DNA of 64,000 nt from the NCBI RefSeq assembly GCF_016097415.1, contig NZ_JAEHGE010000001.1:2715157-2779156 (forward strand), written 5' to 3'. Positions 10,337 to 20,721 of this stretch are shown here, piece by piece. The notes under the pieces are model-generated. The model searched no databases. It saw nothing but the letters and a program-made list of their open reading frames with translations, and was not told where the DNA came from. The DNA is from a sulfur-oxidizing endosymbiont of Gigantopelta aegis (lineage in GTDB: Bacteria > Pseudomonadota > Gammaproteobacteria > GRL18). The position numbers were made by a program, and so were the translations under genes. How positions within the stretch are numbered: position 1 is the stretch's first letter; each line of letters opens with the position of its first letter.

Positions 10337-11852
10337 TAATGTGGCTATACTTAACCGGACACACAACTTAAAATAACTAAAAGATAAAAAGTGTGACCTA
10401 AAATGAATGATCAAACAAAAAAACCGAATAAAAGCTATACATCAGAATTTAAAGAATCAGCTGTCAAATTAGCTAATGAGACGGATCAATCCGTTTCTCA
10501 GACTGCCAGGGAGCTAGGTGTTAATGTAAATACTCTACATACCTGGATCAGTAAATATTCCAAACCGGTGAAGACGGTAGCCAATAGAAGTGATGAACAC
10601 ATTTATGATGAAGTAAAACGTCTGAAAAAAGAATTGGCAAAAGTGATTCAGGAGCGTGATTTATTAAAAGGCCACAGCGTACTTTGCAAGGGAAACTTTG
10701 TGAAGTACGCATGGATAACTGATCAGGCTAAAGATTACCCGGTAACGATTCTGTGCCGTTTTATGGATGTTTCCCGTAGTTGCTATTATGATTGGGTTAG
10801 CTCTCCTAAAACGGATAGAGAGAAAGAAAATGAAGCGCTTACTGAGCAGCTAAAAAACTGTTTGAAGACAGTCGCAAGACTTATGGAACCCGTCGTCTTA
10901 AAAGAAAACTGGCTGAAAAAGGCGTTCATATAAGCCGCCGGAGAATTGGTCGATTAATGAAAAAAGCCGGTTTGTTTTGTAAAACGAAGAGACGCTTTAA
11001 AGCGACGACTAATTCCAAGCATAATAAGCGTATATCTCCAAATTTACTGGAAAGAGAGTTTACTGTCTCTCAACCTGATCGCTACTATGTGGGTGATATT
11101 ACCTATATTGCCACCAAGGAAGGCTGGTTATATTTAGCGGTTGTCATTGACTTATTCTCTAGGCAAATTGTTGGCTGGTCGATGGATGAGCGAATGAAAG
11201 CCAAGCTAGTCAATGATGCTTTACTGATGGCCATATGGAAGCGTAAACCAATGGATGGATTGCTTTGGCATACTGACCGAGGTAGCCAATATGCCTCTGA
11301 TAGTCATAGAAAAATATTGTCGGATCATAACATAATTCAGTCTATGAGCCGCAAAGGAAATTGCTGGGACAATGCTGTATCAGAGAGCTTCTTTCATAGT
11401 TTGAAAACTGAATTGACGCACCATTGTCGATTCAAAACCAGAGTAGAAGCAAAGCAGGCAATATTTGAATATATTGAGGTATTTTATAATCGGGAGCGAC
11501 TTCATTCGGCTAATGATTATTTGTCACCAGTCGATTATGAAATACAGCAGGAAATAGCTTAAATCGATTGATTGAAGAGGGTAAAAGGCGACATAAATGC
11601 CGCCCATTACCGTTGACGGCCATCGGCTCCTCAGCCTGTGCCGTGAAGATATTGTAACAGGATCATTACCGTTGTGAAAATACCTTGGGTGAATGGAACG
11701 GCTCTATCGTTCCAGAGGGCAAAGCCCTTTCTCTTCATCTATTTAAAGTTAACATGAGAAACTAAAATGATAGGAAATACAAAATGACAAAAATCACTTG
11801 AAACAGCCAAAAAAATATTTAGAAAACTGTCCGGAAAAGTGTTGACACATCA
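10337..11852 (+). mobile_element. IS3-family element, copy 3, recombinant flanks
   Basis: Full-length 1516-bp copy. Left flank ccatac belongs to the R-M C-terminal region; right flank taatgc belongs to the transposase-like gene of the same transposon, in the opposite relative orientation. No target duplication is present, so this is the product of recombination between two IS3 insertions. Confidence 0.92.
10403..11562 (+). pseudogene. IS3 transposase copy 3 with OrfA-OrfB fusion
   Basis: The A-run at the orfA/orfB junction is 4 here (5 in the other copies), which fuses OrfA directly into the OrfB frame ([20 protein letters not shown]) at the place where IS3 elements normally use -1 frameshifting. 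The fusion (10403-10933) then ends because orfB carries the A6-for-A7 loss; the rest resumes at 10957-11562. The fused start is notable but the protein is still broken. Confidence 0.88.
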
Positions 11853-12787
11853 TAATGCCCAATACGCCTATCGAAAACATGCAAGATTCTGGTTGAATGG
11901 TGATTATAAAGAGAGTGTGAAAAATTCAAGATCCAAAAAGACAAATGGATCATCTTTAAGTGCCGATATATCAGCAACATACAAGGATGCAATTTCTCGT
12001 GATGATATAGAAGAATCAGAAGCTCTCTATCAAGTACAAAAATTGCCTCAAAATGGAATGCAGATCCATTCTGAATATACGATGTATGGACATTTCTTTT
12101 TTATACATAAATTGTTCAGTGGTGTTGAAAAAATCAGATTCTTTTTAGATCAAGATTCTGGAATGAGAGCAACCTGCTTAACAGCTTTCCATAACGAAAT
12201 AAAAAATAGAAGCTGTGATGCTTTTTATGTTCGAATAACAAAGGATTTAACTGTTGATGAAAAGCGGAGAACTTTAAATGATTCCAGGAACTATTTTTCA
12301 GATCAGCAAAAAAGAACACCCTGATTTATCAAAAAATAAAATAAAATTAAAAATAATAAAAGATCGATTAGAAAACATGCAGGAAATTGGAAACTGGAAA
12401 GATAAATGGCTTTTACACCCTTTTCCTAATATGTCTGAACCAGAAAAAGCGATTTGTTATCTTACTGATTATGGTGACTATGATGAAGACCATCAGGCAT
12501 GGTTATATAACAAAGCCTCCATGCATGGGATTGATAATTTTTTTATGCAGGTTAGACGTAGATTATCATTATTAGAGCGAGCTATTTCATCTGCCAGCAG
12601 TTCTGGCAGAAGGTGGTATGGGTATTCTGCTTACAACCCAAAGAACATTGTTAAGTTACTCGATATATTCCGAGTTTATTATAATTATTGTATTGCAGGA
12701 AAAGACAAAAAAACACCCGCTATGCGTTTAGGTCTGGCAAAAGGCATTGTTAGTCCAGAAGACATCATTTATTTTTCACCTAATTAA
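11853..12787 (+). pseudogene. Transposase-like gene of R-M transposon, copy A (C-terminal part)
   Basis: Carries the C-terminal part of the double-zinc-ribbon transposase-like protein, from about residue 278 (NAQYAYRKHARFW). It includes the second candidate acidic motif FFLDQDSGMRA and the late Glu in LLERAISSA. The frame is lost at QQK: a run of 6 A replaces the 5 that keep frame in the other copy. The remainder (from about 12303) ends at 12787, twelve bases before the R-M start. The N-terminal half is cut off by IS3 copy 3. Compare 58759-60053 for that half. Confidence 0.75.
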
Positions 12788-12799
12788 CTATGAGCCATT

Positions 12800-13269
12800 A
12801 TGAATAAAACAATTTTCAAACAACTTAAGAAAGACAAAGGTAACTGGCTCAATGAAACAGAAGTACGCCAGGGATGGATAAAGATTATTGGTGATGCTTT
12901 AAATATTCCTTTTCAAATGGAGAGGCAAAGAGTTGATGCCAGTTATAACAGAGTTATTATTGAATTTAAGGATAAGGGCTTATTTAATGGCAGTACTTCC
13001 AGTTCTGCATTTAAAAATGCGGTGTTTGATCGCTTAAAAAAATATATCCCGACTCGTGCTAAACTCGAATCCCTCGACAATGAGGATTATATTGGAATAG
13101 TTACCGATGCAGAGCATATTGCATTTGCACGGTACAGCCGAGGAAAAATAGTTCATGATGCATTATTACCATTAAGTGAATCCAGTGTATCTTTGATAGT
13201 TAAGGCTCTGACTGATTGTAAATGGGTTCCTGTTACATCAGAAAATCTAATCACTGCTTTTGGTCATAG
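12800..13269 (+). pseudogene. R-M protein, N-terminal nuclease part, copy A
   Basis: Encodes the first 156 residues of the Type IIG-like R-M protein in an open frame, then runs into IS3 copy 4. A PD-(D/E)xK-like nuclease motif is visible as Asp in RVDASYNR followed by IIEFKDKG (Glu-x-Lys). This copy keeps the run of 7 A at FDRLKKYIP, whereas the other copy has 6 and is frameshifted, so this is the better reference for the N-terminus. The start codon is supported by close coupling to the transposase-like gene. Confidence 0.8.
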
Positions 13270-14786
13270 TAATGTGGCTATACTTAACCGGACACACAAC
13301 TTAAAACAACTAAAAGATAAAAAGTGTGACCTAAAATGAATGATCAAACAAAAAAACCGAATAAAAGCTATACATCAGAATTTAAAGAATCAGCTGTCAA
13401 ATTAGCTAATGAGACGGATCAACCCGTTTCTCAGACTGCCAGGGAGCTAGGTGTTAATGTAAATACTCTACATACCTGGATCAGTAAATATTCCAAACCG
13501 GTGAAGACGGTAGCCAATAGAAGTGATGAACACATTTATGATGAAGTAAAACGTCTGAAAAAAGAATTGGCAAAAGTGATTCAGGAGCGTGATTTATTAA
13601 AAAGGCCACAGCGTACTTTGCAAGGGAAACTTTGTGAAGTACGCATGGATAACTGATCAGGCTAAAGATTACCCGGTAACGATTCTGTGCCGTTTTATGG
13701 ATGTTTCCCGTAGTTGCTATTATGATTGGGTTAGCTCTCCTAAAACGGATAGAGAGAAAGAAAATGAAGCGCTTACTGAGCAGCTAAAAAACTGTTTGAA
13801 GACAGTCGCAAGACTTATGGAACCCGTCGTCTTAAAAGAAAACTGGCTGAAAAAGGCGTTCATATAAGCCGCCGGAGAATTGGTCGATTAATGAAAAAAG
13901 CCGGTTTGTTTTGTAAAACGAAGAGACGCTTTAAAGCGACGACTAATTCCAAGCATAATAAGCGTATATCTCCAAATTTACTGGAAAGAGAGTTTACTGT
14001 CTCTCAACCTGATCGCTACTATGTGGGTGATATTACCTATATTGCCACCAAGGAAGGCTGGTTATATTTAGCGGTTGTCATTGACTTATTCTCTAGGCAA
14101 ATTGTTGGCTGGTCGATGGATGAGCGAATGAAAGCCAAGCTAGTCAATGATGCTTTACTGATGGCCATATGGAAGCGTAAACCAATGGATGGATTGCTTT
14201 GGCATACTGACCGAGGTAGCCAATATGCCTCTGATAGTCATAGAAAAATATTGTCGGATCATAACATAATTCAGTCTATGAGCCGCAAAGGAAATTGCTG
14301 GGACAATGCTGTATCAGAGAGCTTCTTTCATAGTTTGAAAACTGAATTGACGCACCATTGTCGATTCAAAACCAGAGTAGAAGCAAAGCAGGCAATATTT
14401 GAATATATTGAGGTATTTTATAATCGGGAGCGACTTCATTCGGCTAATGATTATTTGTCACCAGTCGATTATGAAATACAGCAGGAAATAGCTTAAATCG
14501 ATTGATTGAAGAGGGGTAAAAGGCGACATAAATGCCGCCCATTACCGTTGACGGCCATCGGCTCCTCAGCCTGTGCCGTGAAGATATTGTAACAGGATCA
14601 TTACCGTTGTGAAAATACCTTGGGTGAATGGAACGGCTCTATCGTTCCAGAGGGCAAAGCCCTTTCTCTTCATCTGTTTAAAGTTAACATGAGAAACTAA
14701 AATGATAGGAAATACAAAATGACAAAAATCACTTGAAACAGCCAAAAAATATTTAGAAAACTGTCCGGAAAAGTGTTGACACATCA
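13270..14786 (+). mobile_element. IS3-family element, copy 4, recombinant flanks
   Basis: Full-length 1517-bp copy with the standard ends. The left flank (catag) is the R-M gene; the right flank (aaaca) is a hemolysin III gene. The absence of a target duplication shows a recombination joint, here the right border of R-M copy A. Confidence 0.92.
13336..14496 (+). pseudogene. IS3 transposase OrfA/OrfB, copy 4, frameshifted
   Basis: orfA (13336-13656, 106 codons) is open and includes the HTH ([19 protein letters not shown]), but its last 18 residues come from the shifted frame caused by A5 at the junction. orfB is split by the A6-for-A7 loss into 13634-13867 and 13891-14496. Catalytic motifs are otherwise conserved. 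Confidence 0.88.
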
Positions 14787-15451
14787 AAACAGGCCAGTCC
14801 GCATGATCATACACAAACAACCAATGATATGCTGCACCTATGATCACAAAAACATGGAAGATATCATGCGGTTCTATAATGCCATCAATTAATATAGGCC
14901 ACCTGAGAAATTCAAAAACAGCCCCGATAGTATAGGCAAGGCCACCATAAATGAGATATTTAGCTTTTGCAAAGCCATATTGATGGATCAGTAAATAAGC
15001 AGTAAAAATCCCAATCCAGCCTAAGCCTAGGTAAAAACTCAAACTCAACCATTCTGGCATACTGGAGAAAAAGACGGTGGTGAGTATAATGCCTGGAATA
15101 GTAATGAGCCAAACAATTAATAAAATCCCCCAGCGTTTAAAGCCGCGAAACATAATGGTATGAATGGGTACAAATGTACCCGCAATTAATACCCAAATTG
15201 CGGAATGATCTAAAACCTGTAAAACATCTCTTGCAGTCGTATCATAGGGCAACAAATGGAACACACCACTCATTGAGAAAAGAAAAACCAGGGAAAATGT
15301 ATAGACACTCAGAGAAAAGCCCCTTAGTTTACTCCCCTTGCCTTTTTTACTAATATAGCCTGCCTGCTAGTAAAAATCCAGTAGCAGCAAAAAGGTGCAA
15401 CCAGGCACTTACCGGATCGTAAAGACCTAAGAAGGTATAAGTTTCTCTCAT
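14787..15451 (-). pseudogene. Hemolysin III / PAQR-family membrane protein, broken
   Basis: Seven-helix membrane protein of the hemolysin III (YqfA) family, related to adiponectin-receptor hydrolases; the cellular role is uncertain. The likely start is the ATG at 15451 (MRETYTFLGLYDPVSAW). The frame breaks at about 15360, where a 4-bp unit is duplicated (GCCTGCCTGC), and resumes to give the conserved FHLL, LDHSAIW and HDIFHVFVIIGAAYHW motifs that supply the metal-binding His/Asp residues. The 3' end is replaced by IS3 copy 4 at 14786, removing at most a few residues; translation would run on into the IS. So the gene carries two lesions. Confidence 0.75.
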
Positions 15452-15716
15452 ATATTGTTCAAATTATTTAATTTAGATGGACTAAACGAGTATTATAGCA
15501 GACTGTATTGAATAATAAAAAAGAGGACTTTTTTTCACAGCAAAACTCGGTGAAGTAACTTATTCTTATGAATTAAGCTGAAAACAGCATTTTTTGTTTG
15601 CCTGATGCTTTTTAAAATTTTTTTTGTTCTTTCTTTCTAAATAGCAGGCACGGGAGATGCTGCGTTTAATCGACGCATTTTCCTAAAATAGGTTTATTTT
15701 CTTATTTTTACAGGTC

Positions 15717-17020
15717 TCATCTCCTCATAATCGTCTCTGTACAATAAAAATCCATTAAATGTTCCCAGGAGTCCATCACAAAAAAGGTAATAACCCCTCT
15801 GAACTTTTCCCACATTAATTTTTTAGAGCCAAACTTTTTACGACAAGCTTGATAAGCCCCATCGGTTAATTCAAAAATTTGATGGAAATAAAAAGCCAGC
15901 AAGGTTAACAGATACATATTAAAGCTCAGGTGCTTCTTCCCATGACCATAATTATGCTCAATGTGATAGCCTTGGTTCTTTAATGTGTTGAAACATTCGT
16001 TTTCTATTTTCCAACGACATCGACCCGCCTGGGTCATTGTTTGAATATTATGTTCACTGATCTTTATGTCGGTGACCCAGCTATTTCGGTAGATAATTTT
16101 CCCTGCGGTATTGGTGAGGGTATATTCAAAAAGTTAACTTCAATGGCATTTTTTCGCCATGTAAAGGGACATTATTTTTCCATCGATAATGATGTTGGTG
16201 CCCTTTTTCGTCAATCCAGTCCATTGATGGGAGTTCAGAAAATGCTTCAAGCCATTCAAATAAATATGTGTGATCACCAGGTTTGGCAACCAATAAATAA
16301 TGCATCATTTCTTCAATTATATCTTCTATCATAGGTTGATGTGACATCAAACCATCACACAAATCATAAATCCTTGTCTTGGATGTGCTTTTTTTAGATT
16401 GGCTATAAAACGTTTGGCTGCATTACTTTCACAATCCTGTTTTTTGTACCATCCGTATTTTGTATTGCTTCAGGCATGACAGGGAGCACTTGCTTTTTAT
16501 CGGGGTGCATAATGGCACCTTGTAAAAAAACAGCATGACTGTAGGTTATTTCACCCGTTCTATGTTCTTTATGAAGACAACAGTCACAATGGACTTGCTT
16601 AGAGGAATAATATTGCGTGCCATCAATAACACAAAGCAATGTGTTGGGTAATACGGCATACTCTTCAAGATGCTTATGTCGTCTGAGTCGTTCAAATAAA
16701 TCTTTAAATGCAGGTGCAAATGTTTTAGAGGGTATGAGATCCAAAATGTCTCTTAGTTGACTATTTTTAGGAATTTTTTCAACATTAAAAAGAGTGCGTA
16801 AATTATTTTGATTCTGTTCCTCTTCCATCTGTTTCTGAAATTCACTTAAAGAGGGATCTTGAAAATACATGCAGGCAAAAGCACTCATAAGCACATCATG
16901 TTGACTGTAATCACACTTTCCTTGTACTCGGCTATCTTTGATTGCATGAAAGTGCAATGAGATGGCCTGTTTCAGGGCAGAAAAACTTAAATGTTTTTTT
17001 TGCTGACTTAAAGAGGCCAA
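15717..17020 (-). pseudogene. Decayed IS4-like DDE transposase
   Basis: Three open fragments in different frames (16403-17020, 16126-16362, 15717-16037) read as one transposase. The first contains a probable first catalytic Asp (CVIDGTQYYSSKQ). The last has RWKIENECFNTLKNQGYHIE, which resembles the Tyr-Arg-Glu-Lys region with the catalytic Glu in IS4-type enzymes. The frame is disrupted at about 16380 and about 16080. Terminal repeats were not located. The family name is tentative. Confidence 0.7.
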
Positions 17021-17327
17021 AATTCACAGTACCAAGCATATAAAAGGGAAATATTTTTTAACATGAAGTCATTCAACCAATTGAAAAACAAGAGTTTGAT
17101 CTCTTGTTTCTCAAAATGCAAGCTTTTTATTCGATTTTTTTAATTTTGCTAAAGTTACTGCGAAAAGTTTTTTTATTTCTGCTTGGTAAGTACCACTACA
17201 ACTCAATTGTTCATCTCAGCGAGAATTGCTGTTTTTTTCACCTTAAAGTAGTGCAGAAATGATAATCTTACTAGCGGCTTGATACTCTATACTTAGAGTA
17301 TTGCTACTGAGAGATTAGGAATAATAA
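17021..17327. other. AT-rich intergenic gap
   Basis: No credible reading frame, tRNA or repeat was recognised. It may hold the lost end of the decayed transposase element. No clear terminator was seen. Confidence 0.4.
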
Positions 17328-18233
17328 TTATTCACATAATGAACCCAATTCAACTTCATTAATTTGAATGCATTGCGGTATTTGCTGAATATTTTTTAAT
17401 TTATAGTGAAAAAACAATTCAGCCGTATTGAGGGTCTTGTTCCAATGCGCTTCACCACAAATCTGGATGCCTTTGGAAAAAAAGTAATCCAGATAGGTTT
17501 GTTGTCTTGTCTTAGACTTTATTTTAGAATTTAAACTAAATCTTAATAAAGGTGAATTGTCGGGCAATAATTGATAAGGATACACTCTGAGCTTACGATT
17601 ACTCATATGATTAGCCTTATAGAGATTAATCAATTGACTGGTTTCACTGATATTTTCAGCAAGTTGAATTGAAAGACTGCCAACGATGGCATCTATTCCA
17701 TTTTCAATGGCGTATTGTGTAATGCCTGTCCATAATAATTCAGCCGTTTGTGCGTTATCATAATCTTTATCAATGACCAGGCGACTAAGTTCGATATGAT
17801 AAAGCTGGTTTTCAAAGATTTTTTGAACATTGAATTGCGTTTCAGAGAAATAGCCACCAATTTTAAAGGCCGTATAACCATCAATTAATCTAACATAAGC
17901 GATAATTTTTGCTGTTTGTCGATCTTTCACTATCAGGTGTTGCGCATAACTATCATATCCGTCATGACTCATACGCTTGTGTTGATCAATTAACTTACGG
18001 GTGAGACTAAGTTCTTTTTTTACTTTTGATGCACTTAATTGAAATTTAAACTGTTCATTTATTCTTAATTTTTTTGCCTGACTGATTTCATCAGCATCCT
18101 GCGTGATTTTCACTTCAAAACGAGAAGCATTTGAGGGAATATATCCTTTTACATCCTCAAAAAAATGATTCGAATTCTCTGTATAGGCTTGTGCTTGCAC
18201 GATTATTGTCTCCATCTTGTCTCTATTTGACAT
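17328..18233 (-). CDS. GNAT-fold N-acyltransferase, OlsB / AHL-synthase-like
   Basis: Predicted cytoplasmic acyltransferase of 301 residues. The central region follows the OlsB/hemolysin-type GNAT pattern: a basic-hydrophobic start (QAKKLRINEQFKF), DSYAQHLIVKDRQTAKIIAYVRLI, then GGYFSETQFNV, then LYHIELSRLVIDKDYDN and LLWTGITQYAIENGIDAIVG. Such enzymes acylate an amine such as ornithine from acyl-ACP, or act in exosortase-linked systems. The first 50 residues and last 60 are not family-conserved. It stands alone, with rhodanese downstream 3' flank on the other side, so context does not identify the substrate. Acyltransferase is well supported; lipid or signal product is inference. Confidence 0.65.
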   Translation of the reverse strand: MSNRDKMETIIVQAQAYTENSNHFFEDVKGYIPSNASRFEVKITQDADEISQAKKLRINEQFKFQLSASKVKKELSLTRKLIDQHKRMSHDGYDSYAQHLIVKDRQTAKIIAYVRLIDGYTAFKIGGYFSETQFNVQKIFENQLYHIELSRLVIDKDYDNAQTAELLWTGITQYAIENGIDAIVGSLSIQLAENISETSQLINLYKANHMSNRKLRVYPYQLLPDNSPLLRFSLNSKIKSKTRQQTYLDYFFSKGIQICGEAHWNKTLNTAELFFHYKLKNIQQIPQCIQINEVELGSLCE

Positions 18234-18336
18234 ACTTTTATATTTACTTTGTTGAAGTCAATATAAACAAGATTTATGACAGAAAAACGTCAGTTTTATG
18301 AATATTCAATGAATATAGATTATATTATGTCAATGA

Positions 18337-19131
18337 CTATTGATTATCATAAGTATAATATTTTGCACCACCCTTCATAAAGTAATAGCGTTTAATACCC
18401 TTATTTTCCAAATGATATTGTAACCAACGTATCGTTTTGCCAGCATTATCATAAGCAAGAAGGATCTTATCTTCATCAATAGCTTTTTGCAGATAACGCT
18501 CTAATTTTTTTTTGTTATCAAGCGGTACAGAACGATCAGCTAATAAGAACAAACCGCTGCCTCTGCGCATATCCAATGTCCGAACATCAATCAAAACGGA
18601 GTCCATAATAAGCGATTCAAATTCATCTAAGGGGATAATATGTTCTTTCAACTTGCTTGTACTGATTAAATCATCGGGATTCATCGGTGACTTACCTAAA
18701 AATGTAGTATCATCTGGGTAAGCTTGCGACCACTCAAATATACCTGCATCAAAAACCAAGACTTTCTCAAGATTTGACTTAATGGCGGCTTTGTAAGATT
18801 TCATACAGCGACGACCATTGCAGTAAAAAACAATGGTTTTACCTGTTTTATCAGCAATATCATGGATCTTATTAGTAAATAACGCATCATTTAATGGCAG
18901 ATTCAAAGCACCTTTAACCTGAATAACATTAAATTCAAAATTGCTTCTGGCATCTACTACCGTATATTGATCGTTTTTGTAAGCCTCATGAAAATCATCC
19001 AGTGAGATAAAAGGAATATCAGGGTATTTTTCACGGCCGGGGAAACCAGCATCAGAAAATACGGGAAATGAGATTAACATTAATAAAAAATAAACAAACG
19101 AAAACTTATAGAATTTTCCTAATTTAGGCAT
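18337..19131 (-). CDS. Exported tandem rhodanese-domain protein
   Basis: A 264-residue protein with an N-terminal signal peptide (hydrophobic residues about 11-25, cleavage probably after FSDA). It has two rhodanese-like domains: residues about 40-140, with the active-site loop VFYCNGRRCMKS (Cys104), and about 165-260, where the loop position reads LAYDNAGKTIRW without Cys. Rhodanese domains transfer sulfane sulfur or bind substrate. Pairing of one active and one inactive domain is common, but the role in the periplasm here is unknown. It is separated from its neighbours by 100-230 bp and is probably monocistronic. Confidence 0.75.
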   Translation of the reverse strand: MPKLGKFYKFSFVYFLLMLISFPVFSDAGFPGREKYPDIPFISLDDFHEAYKNDQYTVVDARSNFEFNVIQVKGALNLPLNDALFTNKIHDIADKTGKTIVFYCNGRRCMKSYKAAIKSNLEKVLVFDAGIFEWSQAYPDDTTFLGKSPMNPDDLISTSKLKEHIIPLDEFESLIMDSVLIDVRTLDMRRGSGLFLLADRSVPLDNKKKLERYLQKAIDEDKILLAYDNAGKTIRWLQYHLENKGIKRYYFMKGGAKYYTYDNQ

Positions 19132-19361
19132 ATCTCTATTCCACCACTATTATAATTATTTTAAAAAGAGAGAGTTGAGCAAAAAAACCAAAGCTCATTT
19201 AGCGCGGTGGAATTATAAAGTATTTTATTCTTTAATAAATAAAAATAATTTAATAATGTGATGTAGTTCGAATGTATGAGGCAAATAATTTTCTAAATTT
19301 ACCTTTGGCAAAATCTGACCCTTCCAAAGAGGTAAAAATGTTTTATTCTCAAGCACTCGAA

Positions 19362-20315
19362 TTATTGACTTAAGGAAAAAATCATCGTCCTTTCGATATT
19401 GTTATCGTCCCAACTTAAAGCCAATTTACCATTAATAAAGCTCACTCTATTGGCATTAGACAAAGCCTGTAAGTATTTTGTTTCAAGTTCCATTTTTTCA
19501 GCGGAGCAAATTTTTCGCGTACCCGATGTAGACTCAACTTTGATCTTGTTAGAGTCTTCATTAAAAGAAACGCTAGCGATATAACGATTACACGCACTCG
19601 TACCAGTCAATTTCCCATCATTATATTTGAGGGTAATGGGGTTATTATCAGAAACCTTATTACGCCATGAAAAACGTTCTAACTGCCAGTTTAAACCGCG
19701 AATATCTTCAATAGTCAAGCGTCCCAAACTTATAGGTTTTTGTTCAACTAACTCATGACTGCCTAAATTATTTTGTAATACCCAAGTACGTAAAACTTTT
19801 TCACCAGGACAACATTGGGCATCACTCCCGGAAGCCTGGATAACATCTAGTTCAATACCGCCATTATAAATACGCCCCATTCTTAATTGAATTCGATCAC
19901 CGATATGAACGGTTGATAGATTGGACATTTTTCCATTTTTTTCGCCGATAATGGCCATATAGATTTGGGTTCCAGATCCCCCTGAATTTTCCCACAAAAA
20001 AACCACCTGCTCTGGAATACCATCAGCATTAATATCACCGGAAAAAGCAAAATCTTTAACTAGGCCAATACTTGGACGTGAAGAAACTCCTTTTTTAAAC
20101 GGCAGGCCACTCCATTGCCCATTTTTGAGACTTATAGCCTGATTATCATATATTCCATGATAGATCATATTGGCCGCATCACTGTTTTTATCTGATATAC
20201 CCGATATAGGCATGGCACTTGAAATGCTAGAATAAAGACAGAAAAGGAATAAATTAATTAATGCTAAGTCGATTTTTCTTTGCGTATTAAACAATGATGT
20301 TCTCCAAATTTCCAC
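19362..20315 (-). CDS. Secreted META (HslJ-like) domain protein
   Basis: A 317-residue protein with an N-terminal hydrophobic signal (LINLFLFCLYSSISSAMP). Residues about 60-190 resemble a secreted beta-rich region rich in Asp/Gly (DINADGIPEQVVFLW). The C-terminal domain (about 205-315) is a META domain: LNWQLERFSW, LTGTSACNRYIASVSF and the paired Cys around RKICSAEKME. META proteins are usually periplasmic or lipoprotein; HslJ is linked to stress and motility. There is no lipobox here. The product is well placed in the family but its function is unknown. It lies upstream of the split TAXI gene in the same direction. Confidence 0.65.
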   Translation of the reverse strand: MEIWRTSLFNTQRKIDLALINLFLFCLYSSISSAMPISGISDKNSDAANMIYHGIYDNQAISLKNGQWSGLPFKKGVSSRPSIGLVKDFAFSGDINADGIPEQVVFLWENSGGSGTQIYMAIIGEKNGKMSNLSTVHIGDRIQLRMGRIYNGGIELDVIQASGSDAQCCPGEKVLRTWVLQNNLGSHELVEQKPISLGRLTIEDIRGLNWQLERFSWRNKVSDNNPITLKYNDGKLTGTSACNRYIASVSFNEDSNKIKVESTSGTRKICSAEKMELETKYLQALSNANRVSFINGKLALSWDDNNIERTMIFSLSQ

Positions 20316-20425
20316 TTAATAATCCTAGGATTATAACTAAAATGGTTAATGTTCTGCTTGATATAGATTTAGAGTAGATTAAAAATCAAACAATGTCCTG
20401 ATATAAAAACGCTTTTTTTCTCAAT

Positions 20426-20721
20426 TTATCTTTTTTCATCGTTAAATTTAGCTTTTAAAGATTTTTTGATTAAATCAACATGAACCAGTAAATTATAAAC
20501 CTGATCAGCATTTGATAATGGGGTGTTCAGTTTGCTGACCTCATTATAAATACGATCCAGTTCAGAGTTTAAGTGTTCATATTCTGCTTGGGCTAAAGTA
20601 TCAACATGGGTATGATCTTCAACAGACTGCAATTGCTCGTACCACTTATAGACCTTAGAGCGAATGCGCCAGCGATAAACAGGGGGTAAAATTTTGATTA
20701 AGGGTAAAATCAATAATAAAA
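20426..20721 (-). pseudogene. TAXI-family receptor gene, 3' part
   Basis: The C-terminal part of the TAXI receptor interrupted by the ISKra4 element. Removing the element and one target duplication rejoins the frame as VLTLPFLLLILPLIKILPP. The remainder is ILPPVYRWRIRSKVYKWYEQ followed by a coiled-coil-like helical tail (about residues 25-90), the usual C-terminal extension of this membrane-anchored TAXI subgroup. The tail could start at an internal ATG but would not be useful on its own. Confidence 0.8.

Noticed and set aside
10058-10414. Apparent 118-residue gene starting in the IS3 left end
   Set aside because: A run-on from IS sequence into an R-M fragment; treated as IS3 plus pseudogene.
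14566-14786. C-terminal extension of the hemolysin III frame
   Set aside because: These residues are encoded by the IS3 right end and recur at other IS3 copies (57241, 53136).
16041-16334. Plus-strand frame of 97 codons
   Set aside because: Antisense to the decayed DDE transposase; no support of its own.
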